A stretch of 35,007 bases of DNA from a virus. The position numbers were made by a program, and so were the translations under genes. Shown piece after piece: positions 1-6,660 of the stretch. The DNA is taken from IMG/VR virus record IMGVR_UViG_3300043410_000711, positions 1 to 35,007 of that record, one strand, 5' to 3'. Positions within the stretch are counted from its first letter, which is position 1. Each line of letters opens with the position of its first letter. The notes under the pieces are model-generated. The model was not told where the DNA came from and did not search any database. It was given only the letters and a program-made list of their open reading frames with translations.

Positions 1-154
1 TAACATCACAAACAGGAGGTTTACAAAAATCTTTATCCCAATTTTGTGGATCTTGACAAGGGTATCGGAAACTTTCCCTACCACAAAATCCTAATGCCAG
101 CGGGAGTACCAGTAACATTGCTGCCCACTTAAATAGTTTTAAATCATTATGCAT
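1..154 (-). CDS. Small exported Cys-rich protein (3' end outside window)
   Basis: The frame opens with ATG at 154 and runs off the left edge, giving 51 visible residues. An N-terminal hydrophobic stretch (about residues 10-22, AAMLLVLPLALG) looks like a signal sequence or anchor and is followed by FCGRES. The cysteine sits where a lipobox cysteine would be, but Phe at -1 is non-canonical, so lipidation is uncertain. The mature part has the motif YPCQDPQNWD followed by CKPPVC, giving four cysteines after the hydrophobic stretch. From memory, CQDPxNWD...CxPPxC small proteins recur in cyanophage and pelagiphage genomes as hypothetical proteins. The start lies 2 nt after the stop of the preceding 49-aa gene, so translation is probably coupled. 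Function unknown. Confidence 0.7.
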   Translation of the reverse strand, partial: MHNDLKLFKWAAMLLVLPLALGFCGRESFRYPCQDPQNWDKDFCKPPVCDV

Positions 155-156
155 TA

Positions 157-306
157 TTATAAGCCCACTTTTCCTAATAGTAAATTAACGATTTTGTTTG
201 ATAAATCGTCTGGTAAAAACTTTAAAAAGCCTAAGAAATACATTGCAACCATACCATATACGCATATTTTTAAAGCTAAATCAAATGTTTTTTGGTATTC
301 GTTCAT
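157..306 (-). CDS. 49-aa single-span membrane protein
   Basis: A complete 49-codon frame starts with ATG at 306, which overlaps the stop of the upstream 165-aa gene as ATGA (4 nt), and ends with TAA at 157. The protein begins MNEYQKTFDLALK, then has one hydrophobic segment (about residues 14-31, containing VYGMVAMYFLGFLKF) and a short tail ending LLLGKVGL. The coupled start and the membrane segment support a real gene despite its size. It could be a small holin-like or accessory envelope protein, but nothing in the sequence proves that. No family recognised. Confidence 0.68.
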   Translation of the reverse strand: MNEYQKTFDLALKICVYGMVAMYFLGFLKFLPDDLSNKIVNLLLGKVGL

Positions 307-800
307 CTTCCGCACCTATGAGTAGTCTGACAAAAATCTGCCATTTCATTCACACCAACAAATAGTAAGAATAGTACAAAGAATAAAGCTCCAACTCCCA
401 TAGCAATATCATTAACAAACTGTTCTTTTTCTTTTTCTCGTTTTTCTGCGTCACGCAATTTACGCATTTCAATAGCATCATCGCGATCCATTTCTGCTTG
501 ACGAGCTTTTATTTTCTGCCAAACATCGATTTTTCCTGTTTGCATAAAAAGCATTTTAAGCTCTTCCTCAAATGCTCTAGCTTGTTCTAATGCCATTTCA
601 ATTTGAAGGGCAGTACCCATGTTTGAGCCTTTTTTGGACTTTTTTGCTTCAATTAAAGCTTTAGTAGCCACGCTTTTAGCATCAAACATTTTGCCAATCA
701 TTGGAGCAAGGGATCCTAAATCATTTGCAACTTTACTGGCTTTTTTAACCATAGAAATAGCAGACTGTATACCTGCTAGTGCTGTCATCGGATCGATCAT
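303..800 (-). CDS. Membrane-tail protein of unknown function, 165 aa
   Basis: The start is placed at 800 (MIDPMTALAGIQ) rather than the in-frame ATG at 824. A GGAGGAAG Shine-Dalgarno lies just upstream of 800, and the 800 ATG overlaps the stop of a short upstream gene. The N-terminal third (residues 1-60) is a small amphipathic region. The middle (about 60-130) is highly charged and predicted helical (KARQAEMDRDDAIEMRKLRD). The C-terminus carries one strong transmembrane span (about 136-154, GVGALFFVLFLLFVGV) and ends with two cysteines. From memory, proteins beginning MIDPxTA with a C-terminal anchor are common hypotheticals in marine T4-like and related phages near lysis genes. Role unknown. 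Confidence 0.85.
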   Translation of the reverse strand: MIDPMTALAGIQSAISMVKKASKVANDLGSLAPMIGKMFDAKSVATKALIEAKKSKKGSNMGTALQIEMALEQARAFEEELKMLFMQTGKIDVWQKIKARQAEMDRDDAIEMRKLRDAEKREKEKEQFVNDIAMGVGALFFVLFLLFVGVNEMADFCQTTHRCGR

Positions 801-925
801 CTTTTCTTCCTCCACTCCAGACAAATTACTTTTCTATTATATACATCTCCTGACCAAGTCCATCTTACACATTCGTATTCTGGTTTACTGTACCCTAACA
901 CTAATGTCAGTATTAGGGTGTACAT
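797..925 (-). CDS. 42-aa small protein, Cys/Trp-rich, overlapping both neighbours
   Basis: A short frame fills the only gap between two well-supported genes. Its ATG at 925 shares one base with the stop of the upstream 174-aa gene (TAATG), and its TGA overlaps the next start by 4 nt (ATGA at 797-800). The protein begins MYTLILTLVLGYSKPEYE, a hydrophobic leader of about ten residues, then CVRWTWSGDVYNRKVICL and a basic tail WRKKR. The two cysteines are 15 residues apart. From memory, CxxWTWxGDVxNRxVxCLxW peptides occur in other marine phages in the same neighbourhood. The double overlap plus a conserved-looking motif supports a genuine gene. Probably membrane or periplasmic; function unknown. 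Confidence 0.75.
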   Translation of the reverse strand: MYTLILTLVLGYSKPEYECVRWTWSGDVYNRKVICLEWRKKR

Positions 926-1449
926 TATTTATTAGCTAAAGGATTATCAATAGCTTTTTGTATTTTTGAGTCTACTTCTTTGCGTAGTTTTTCCAATTCG
1001 GCACGAGTACGGTCTTGATCTGCACGCATCTCTCGCTGAACAGTTTTTACATCTTGTTCAATTTCACGTTGTGATTGTTTTACACTTCGCTCAATTTGCT
1101 CAGTAACAGATTCATTCCGACGTAAGTCATTTTTTAAATCATTTTTAATGTCACGAGTATAGTCACTAGTTTTTGCCGAATTTTGCTCAATAACTGCTAA
1201 ACGCTTGTCAAACTCTGATAAGTCAGGAGCTATATAGTCAGCAATCTTTTTCTTCATGCCCATGTAGTCTTTATAGATTTCAAAAGTACCATATAAACCA
1301 CCTAAACTAGAGCTTACAATGGTAAAAGCAACCATTAGTTTAGCAGGAGTAAACTCATATCCACCAATGCTAATAACTGTATCTTTACTAGCATATTTTT
1401 TAGCTGCAGCCTCTAGCTCATCAACTTTTTTATTTAAATCTTCTGCCAT
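925..1449 (-). CDS. Membrane-anchored coiled-coil protein, 174 aa
   Basis: Starts MAEDLNKKVDELEAAAKK behind a TAGGAG Shine-Dalgarno and ends in a 1-nt TAATG overlap with the following 42-aa gene. An N-terminal short coiled coil (1-20) leads to a hydrophobic segment (about 33-57, containing AKLMVAFTIVSSSLGGLYG), then KDYMGMKKKIADYIAPDLSEF and a long charged helix with heptad character (about 75-170). The layout is that of a membrane-tethered rod. From memory, proteins with IGGxxFTPxxLxxAF and GLYGxFExYxDYM appear near lysis genes in cyanophages. They are annotated only as hypothetical. A lysis-accessory role is inference from position. Confidence 0.88.
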   Translation of the reverse strand: MAEDLNKKVDELEAAAKKYASKDTVISIGGYEFTPAKLMVAFTIVSSSLGGLYGTFEIYKDYMGMKKKIADYIAPDLSEFDKRLAVIEQNSAKTSDYTRDIKNDLKNDLRRNESVTEQIERSVKQSQREIEQDVKTVQREMRADQDRTRAELEKLRKEVDSKIQKAIDNPLANK

Positions 1450-1457
1450 ACTGACTC

Positions 1458-3194
1458 CTATTTATATTGCAGGTTTACTAAGTCTTGATGTTTCTGATCC
1501 GACCCTAAACCGCGTAAAACTCGTACATTGTCTACAACCGTCTGGTTCTTGTAAACTTCCTTTGGTTCATAAAAACTTGCGTCACGTAGTACAAAATTTG
1601 TATAACTAGCATAATTAACTGGAACTACAGCTATTTTTGTTAAATCTACTCCAGCTGCCAATTCATTTGGTTGTATCACACGGTTACGATTATCTTGACG
1701 TTGCTCTGTGAAATCAGTCATCAAAATAGGTGCTGCTTCTAAAATTTCTCGTAATGGACTTGTGCGGTCTAATAAGAAATTTGTTTGCAGTTGTGGTACT
1801 TCAGGTTCTGCTTGCTTTTGTTCTTGTGTAAGAAAAACAGGTGCAACTATTGCTGGCTGAAATGTTTCTTGTGCGATGGGTGCAAGTAACTGCAGTTGAG
1901 GTGCTTGAAATAGTGTATAATTTGCCAATACTTCTGCGGCAGGCAGAGCCTGTTGTTGAGATTGATATTGTTGAGTAGTTTGTTGTACTGTTACAGTTTG
2001 CTGCGAGTTTGCGGCTGTTGGTAGTTGTAGTCCAGTACCTGTACTCTGTGTTTGTGCAATTTTTGCAGAACTGCTAGTTTGCGAGGTTTGTGAACTTTGC
2101 TGTGCTTGACCCGCCAGTGCTACGCCAACTTCAACACTTGTAGCACTCATTGCGTTTAATGCAGTAACCGCTTGTGCAGTTTCTTGCTCCAATTTAGCAA
2201 CTGCTGATTGCGATTCTGCAAGTGCACTAGCTACTGCTTGTTGCTGTGTAGCCTTGTCACGATCAGAGTTCTTGGCAATTAAATTAAGAGCAAAACTTAA
2301 ATTAGCAGGACTACTAGAAGTTTTTTCTTGAGTAGTTGCTGAAACGCTAACTGTTGGGGTTGTATTAACCACAGAAGTAGAACTAGTTGGTTGTGTTGTT
2401 GTAATAGCAGCAACTGTTGTTGTTAATATTGGTTGTTCTACCGCAGGCTGCGATTGAACTACAACTGTTGTTTCTTGAACAGGTGCAGGAGGTAATAATT
2501 TTTGCATTGCTGCTAAGTAACCAGAACAAGTAGGTGAGTACAGTGGATTAGCTATACAAGGATCTACAGAATATTTTAAACTAAAATTAACATTCATAAC
2601 TTCAGGACCATAAGGTCCTGCCCAACCATTGTTGTCACGACCAATAAATCCATATTGTACAGTACCAATTGAACTAGCAGCTAATGGCGTTGTAAATGTT
2701 TCATTATAATTAAACGTAGTCCAGTTATACTTGTAACTTAAATTCCAACTGTTTCCATACAGCAGGTTGTTAGCACCACGACCACCAGTTGTGTCCCAAA
2801 ATCGTACTAATGCAGTTAATTGGTCTACGCGACCATCATCCCAACCATTGCCGTTTTTAGCAGTAAAACCAAAATTATATCCATTTACTTGCAAACCTGC
2901 TAGCGGAGGCAATACTGCTGATGCTTGTGGTTGCTGATATATATAACTGCTACCATAGCTAAAATTAATATTACCACCAGGACGTACAATTGGTTGTGGG
3001 CCGCAGTATCCTGGGTCTCCCCATGCCCAACAAGTTAAACTTTGTTGATATACTGCTCCAACCCACGCCGAGTTATTGGTAATATCGGGTGTAGTATATA
3101 TCTGCCCAGGTACTAAGTCTTGGGCATTAGAAGAGTTTGTGAACAAGAACACCAAGCAGAGCACCAATGCCAATTTTCTTAGTAGTATCATCAT
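1458..3194 (-). CDS. Secreted Gln/Thr/Ala-rich protein, 578 aa
   Basis: Begins with a clear Sec signal peptide: basic MMILLRK, hydrophobic core LALVLCLVFLF, and a cleavage site of type S-x-A after residue 24 (SNA|QD). The frame is closed by TAG just upstream, so no earlier start is possible. A GAGGAAG motif lies 10-16 nt before the tandem ATG. The N-terminal domain (about 25-235) is rich in aromatic residues and glycine, with paired cysteines (CWAWGDPGYCG; CIANPLYSPTC), and looks beta-rich. Residues about 236-420 are low-complexity Thr/Ser/Gln/Ala. The C-terminal domain (about 430-578) ends RGLGSDQKHQDLVNLQYK. The first 68 nt lie inside the preceding gene. Likely exported to the periplasm or envelope; function unknown. 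Confidence 0.88.
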   Translation of the reverse strand: MMILLRKLALVLCLVFLFTNSSNAQDLVPGQIYTTPDITNNSAWVGAVYQQSLTCWAWGDPGYCGPQPIVRPGGNINFSYGSSYIYQQPQASAVLPPLAGLQVNGYNFGFTAKNGNGWDDGRVDQLTALVRFWDTTGGRGANNLLYGNSWNLSYKYNWTTFNYNETFTTPLAASSIGTVQYGFIGRDNNGWAGPYGPEVMNVNFSLKYSVDPCIANPLYSPTCSGYLAAMQKLLPPAPVQETTVVVQSQPAVEQPILTTTVAAITTTQPTSSTSVVNTTPTVSVSATTQEKTSSSPANLSFALNLIAKNSDRDKATQQQAVASALAESQSAVAKLEQETAQAVTALNAMSATSVEVGVALAGQAQQSSQTSQTSSSAKIAQTQSTGTGLQLPTAANSQQTVTVQQTTQQYQSQQQALPAAEVLANYTLFQAPQLQLLAPIAQETFQPAIVAPVFLTQEQKQAEPEVPQLQTNFLLDRTSPLREILEAAPILMTDFTEQRQDNRNRVIQPNELAAGVDLTKIAVVPVNYASYTNFVLRDASFYEPKEVYKNQTVVDNVRVLRGLGSDQKHQDLVNLQYK

Positions 3195-4296
3195 ACTTGT
3201 CTACTTCCTCTAATTTAGGTAACTTGTCTGGATTTGCTTCCCATGCAGCTTTAGCTTGAGCACCTATTTGGCCCTCATAAGGGCAAGGTGTGCCAGCGGC
3301 TAACATGGCATCAAATACGCGACGATCTTGACACATTGTGGCAACTGCTGCTACCTTCATGCCCATATCAAAAAGTGTTTTTGATAGTTTTAATCGCTCA
3401 CAATTTAAATCACGAGTTGTTCCGCCACCACTTACACCAAATATTTGAGTTTGTACGCTTCCTGATGTGCCTGTTGAGCAAAGATCAGCATTTCCACCAC
3501 TCATCATTGCTGGAGCAACTGCTGTTGGAGGCGGTTGAATTACTTTTTGGGTAATAGTGGACTCATTGATATTTCTATTGGTCATTTCACCACTTTGAAT
3601 GTTTTGGTTAACATTAGTAGCAGTTGATGTATTTTGATTTACATTTGTGTTGGCAGTGGTTGCAGTTGACGTATTTTGATTAATATTAGTCATCGAACCT
3701 GATTGTACATTATTGTTAGTATTAACATTTGTAGCAGTTGAGGTTGATGTATTAATATTTCTATTAGTCATATCACCAGTATTAACATTGTTATTAGTAT
3801 TGGTGTTAGCACTAGTACTAGTACTTGAATTATTGTTGTTATAGGTCATTGTGCCACTATTAATATTGTTATTAGTGGCTGTAGTAACATTATTGTTATT
3901 ATTGGTAATTGTACCAGTATTAACATTATTGTTATTGTAAGTAACTGTACCTGAGTTAACATTATTGTTATTGTTGTTATAGGTCATTGTACCACTATTA
4001 ACATTATTGTTATTGTTAGTAACTGTACCTGACTGAACATTATTGTTTGTATTAACACTAGTAGATGTACTGGTATTAACATTATTGTTTGTATTAGTAC
4101 TAGTTGAATTAACTGAACTAGTACTAGTAGAAGTATTCGTTGAATTGGTAGTATTTGTAGTGTTTACGGTACTTGTAGAAGTACTGGTAGAGTTTGTATC
4201 TACTAACGATTTTGAATCATAGCCGCCTTGATTAATTAGGGTTTGAGCACCCACACTATTTACTATTAATAAACCTGCTAAAACCTTTTTAATCAT
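3127..4296 (-). CDS. Secreted Asn/Thr/Ser-repeat protein with conserved C-terminal domain, 389 aa
   Basis: An N-terminal Sec signal (MIKKVLAGLLIVNSVGA, V-x-A cleavage after residue 17) is followed by a low-complexity region (about 33-250) made of STST, TNTNNN and S/T-G-x-M/V-T-x-N-N-N blocks, about half Asn and Thr. The C-terminal domain (about 250-389) is compositionally normal, with four cysteines (ADLCST, LNCERLKLSK, TMCQDRR, GTPCPYEG) and a terminal glycine-zipper hydrophobic segment GIGALLGVLVHKLF. From memory, this LNCERLKLSK...MGMKVAAV...MCQD...GTPCP domain recurs in marine phages as a hypothetical protein. The start is 1 nt after the endolysin stop, with an SD (TTAGGAGCG) overlapping the endolysin end. 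The gene overlaps the next by 68 nt. It may be an envelope-crossing filament or lysis-linked protein; unproven. Confidence 0.88.
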   Translation of the reverse strand: MIKKVLAGLLIVNSVGAQTLINQGGYDSKSLVDTNSTSTSTSTVNTTNTTNSTNTSTSTSSVNSTSTNTNNNVNTSTSTSVNTNNNVQSGTVTNNNNNVNSGTMTYNNNNNNVNSGTVTYNNNNVNTGTITNNNNNVTTATNNNINSGTMTYNNNNSSTSTSANTNTNNNVNTGDMTNRNINTSTSTATNVNTNNNVQSGSMTNINQNTSTATTANTNVNQNTSTATNVNQNIQSGEMTNRNINESTITQKVIQPPPTAVAPAMMSGGNADLCSTGTSGSVQTQIFGVSGGGTTRDLNCERLKLSKTLFDMGMKVAAVATMCQDRRVFDAMLAAGTPCPYEGQIGAQAKAAWEANPDKLPKLEEVDKYDDTTKKIGIGALLGVLVHKLF

Positions 4297-4297
4297 A

Positions 4298-4912
4298 TTA
4301 CGCTCCTAATACATGCTTAGCATGTTCATAATGTTTTTTACGATCTTCTAATCCAATAGTACCACCATTGATACGTTTAGTTAGTGTAAGGATATCATCT
4401 TTATCCGCCCACTGATTTAAATTGTTCGTTTCCCAGAACCAACAAGCTGATTGAGCTGCCCCTTCAAAAGTCTCCATATATTGCGAAGCTTCTTCAGGTG
4501 AGATGTTTAAGCTAGCGGCAAACCAAAAATAATTATCTTTGCCAGTTAGTTGAATAAGACCACGACCGCAATAACGATAACCATCGCCTGTTTCAGGACC
4601 ACCATTACCCATACGGTTAGCATAAACTAAGTTGGCAATTGCTTCTGGTTTATTTGCATATTGTGCTGCCATTTCGTCTGTGGGAAAATATTTGCCAAAA
4701 ATCTTGCGTAGTGTAACTGCACGATAATTTAAATTTTCCTTGATTGCTCGAAATCCGCCTGATTCATGAGCGCATTGAGCTAAAAAAGCTGCCATACGCT
4801 GTGGTGTATTGATTTCATAGTCTGGTAATAGCTGAACAAGTGCATGATGCCAATGCTCAATATAAGGATTTTTATCAACAATTTGTTTTAACTGGTTAAG
4901 TGTTAATTCCAT
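4298..4912 (-). CDS. Endolysin, glycoside hydrolase family 19 type
   Basis: Predicted to cleave glycosidic bonds in host peptidoglycan at lysis. The 204-aa protein has the phage GH19 layout: an AHESGGF motif with Glu50, a second acidic residue Glu59 nine positions later (AIKENLNY), then VYANRMGNG, GDGYRYCGRG and LIQLTGKDNY. From memory, phage SPN1S endolysin uses Glu49, Glu58 and a threonine in the equivalent arrangement; Thr123 here is the likely counterpart. There is no signal peptide or membrane anchor, so release to the periplasm would need a holin. The gene overlaps the outer spanin gene by 1 nt (TAATG), forming a lysis cassette. The length is typical for single-domain phage GH19 enzymes. 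Confidence 0.95.
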   Translation of the reverse strand: MELTLNQLKQIVDKNPYIEHWHHALVQLLPDYEINTPQRMAAFLAQCAHESGGFRAIKENLNYRAVTLRKIFGKYFPTDEMAAQYANKPEAIANLVYANRMGNGGPETGDGYRYCGRGLIQLTGKDNYFWFAASLNISPEEASQYMETFEGAAQSACWFWETNNLNQWADKDDILTLTKRINGGTIGLEDRKKHYEHAKHVLGA

Positions 4913-5178
4913 TACTTCAATCCTTCATAGATAACTTTTTGTTCTTTGTACCATCGTTGCCAGGCTTCTAGTTTAATAGCACATATATAGTATTCAGAAT
5001 AATTAACTGTTACAATTTTTGCTACATCAGATAGTTTAGCTTCATCTTGTAACTTTTTAAGGTCTGGACAAGGCTCTTGTACTAATGTACCTGGCGCTTG
5101 CGGAAATTTTGCAGTAACTGGAACAGTTGTGGAGCACGCACTTAACATTAGTGCTAAAGAGATTACTAATGCTTTCAT
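4912..5178 (-). CDS. Outer-membrane spanin subunit (Rz1-like lipoprotein)
   Basis: This 88-aa protein starts MKALVISLALMLSACSTT, a lipoprotein signal with lipobox L-S-A-C and predicted lipidation at Cys15, so the mature protein of 74 aa should sit in the outer membrane. Two further cysteines (EPCPDL and YICAIKL) may form disulfides. It lies directly after a membrane protein with inner-spanin features, with a 4-nt ATGA overlap, and directly before the endolysin. That is the classic position for a spanin pair, which fuses inner and outer membranes after peptidoglycan is degraded. It is less proline-rich than lambda Rz1. The call rests on lipobox plus context. Confidence 0.82.
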   Translation of the reverse strand: MKALVISLALMLSACSTTVPVTAKFPQAPGTLVQEPCPDLKKLQDEAKLSDVAKIVTVNYSEYYICAIKLEAWQRWYKEQKVIYEGLK

Positions 5179-5594
5179 TTCTTTGGTGCCTCCGCGGCTT
5201 TATTATGAACTGTTACAAATTCTTTGGGAATTATGCAATTAGTATCAAACTTAATAACTTCACGATCTACATATCTGACAATGTCCTGACCACGTTCACG
5301 AACTACTTGGGTTTTTATGATTGTTTTCTGAACAATATCTGTATTAGCATTAGCACTTTTGGCTTCTGCTTCCGCTACTTTAATTTCTAACTCTTTTACA
5401 CGAGCTAACCAAGCATCGTTATTTGAAATAGCACCTATCATAAAAGCACTGAATAAAACTACTATAATACTAGCAATTTGAATTAGTTGTGCTTGAGGTA
5501 GCACTTTAACAAATTTAGTAACTAAAAACGCTATTACTCCTGCAAATAATAGCGCATAAAATATCCAGTTTGGTAAAAATTGTAATATCCACAT
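5175..5594 (-). CDS. Inner-membrane spanin subunit (Rz-like), with two membrane spans
   Basis: The 139-aa protein has two hydrophobic segments (about 8-25, PNWIFYALLFAGVIAFLV; and about 36-55, QLIQIASIIVVLFSAFMIG). A charged coiled-coil stretch follows (about 60-85, ARVKELEIKVAEAEAK), then a C-terminal region with one cysteine (FDTNCIIPKEF). A membrane anchor followed by a periplasmic coiled coil and coupling to a short lipoprotein gene is the signature of an i-spanin. Most i-spanins have one span, so the second span is unusual and could mean a different topology or a holin-like contribution. Starts by 1-nt TAATG overlap with the glycosyltransferase stop. Confidence 0.78.
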   Translation of the reverse strand: MWILQFLPNWIFYALLFAGVIAFLVTKFVKVLPQAQLIQIASIIVVLFSAFMIGAISNNDAWLARVKELEIKVAEAEAKSANANTDIVQKTIIKTQVVRERGQDIVRYVDREVIKFDTNCIIPKEFVTVHNKAAEAPKK

Positions 5595-6640
5595 TATGAC
5601 ATAAGTTTCAAGTTATTAAGCAATCTTGGATTATCGGGAGCATATCTCAATGCTTCTTTTAATAGATCAAGTGCTTCTTGTTTAAGACTTAGATTCCATG
5701 CTGCAATAGAGCATAAATCATACGGCAACTCTGTCCACACGTTTGGGTCCATAGTGTAAACCAAAGCTTTATCTTTAATTGCTAGTGCAGATTTGCATGC
5801 AGAATAACAATCTAACCACATTCCCGCTCTATAGAATATTTCTGCAAGTCCAACCCAAGGTTCACGAGTATTTGGCGCTTCTGCAACAGCCAATCGGAAC
5901 ATTTTTATAGACTGCTCCCAATTGCCTAATTCTGAGTAACATTTTCCTAATAATCTATAAGCATAGCATCGTTCATTTTGCCAAGTAGCTTCTGGCATTA
6001 ATAAATATTTGTGCAAGTATTCAATGGCTTCTTTCCATCGACTATAAAACGTAAGTTCACGAGCGTGATAAAAAGCATTGCGTGGGCAGTGTGGGTCTTC
6101 TGCAATTGCCAATTCTAGTAGTGGCATATACTGGCCACGAGACTTTGAATTGTCAGGATGGTGGCTTACTAAAAGCATATCTGTATGTGCGTATATTTCT
6201 TGAGTACGATTATCAGGTCTGGGATACTCGTGCACTGGGTGATGCCAGTGATATCCAGTACGGTGATGTATCTTTTCGTAGTAGAAACTAATACCGCTAC
6301 CCCAATCAAATTTGTAACGCAATCTGGTAGTTTCAGGCTTCCAAACTCGTTCAATCTCTTCACGCCAGCCTGGTTCTAAGACTTCGTCCAGGTCAAGTGA
6401 GATACAGACGTCAAAGTCACCTGGAATCAAGTTTAGTGCTGTGTCACGAGCTTTGTCAAACCGCCAAGGCTTTACTGCGATTGAGTAGACCTCAGCACCA
6501 TATTTTTTAGCTTCGGCTACAGTATTATCTGTAGAGCCTGTATCTGCAATTAAAATAAGATCAGCGTCTATGGCGCTTTTACAGAATCGTTCAACGAATT
6601 GTTCTTCATTTTTGCTTATAGCGTATACTGCTATTTTCAT
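5594..6640 (-). CDS. GT2-family glycosyltransferase with C-terminal TPR-like repeats
   Basis: The N-terminal half (about 1-180) is a GT-A fold glycosyltransferase: start strand KIAVYAISKNEEQFV, nucleotide-binding motif DTGSTDNT at 33-40, and a metal-binding LDLDE motif (Asp83-x-Asp85). The segment HHPVHEYP resembles the acceptor-side region of this family. The C-terminal half (about 190-348) has paired helices of TPR type, for example CYSELGNWEQSIKMFRLAVA and LSLKQEALDLLKEALRYAPD. A soluble cytoplasmic enzyme that transfers a sugar from a nucleotide donor is expected; the acceptor could be a fibre protein or host glycan. No Shine-Dalgarno is visible in the 20 nt upstream, unlike its neighbours. 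Confidence 0.9.
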   Translation of the reverse strand: MKIAVYAISKNEEQFVERFCKSAIDADLILIADTGSTDNTVAEAKKYGAEVYSIAVKPWRFDKARDTALNLIPGDFDVCISLDLDEVLEPGWREEIERVWKPETTRLRYKFDWGSGISFYYEKIHHRTGYHWHHPVHEYPRPDNRTQEIYAHTDMLLVSHHPDNSKSRGQYMPLLELAIAEDPHCPRNAFYHARELTFYSRWKEAIEYLHKYLLMPEATWQNERCYAYRLLGKCYSELGNWEQSIKMFRLAVAEAPNTREPWVGLAEIFYRAGMWLDCYSACKSALAIKDKALVYTMDPNVWTELPYDLCSIAAWNLSLKQEALDLLKEALRYAPDNPRLLNNLKLMS

Positions 6641-6660
6641 TTTGTTATAGTTTTAGTTAG

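Noticed and set aside
801-824. Upstream ATG at 824 as the start of the 165-aa membrane protein
   Set aside because: The GGAGGAAG sequence lies inside that extension and points to the ATG at 800, which also forms the ATGA overlap with the 42-aa gene.
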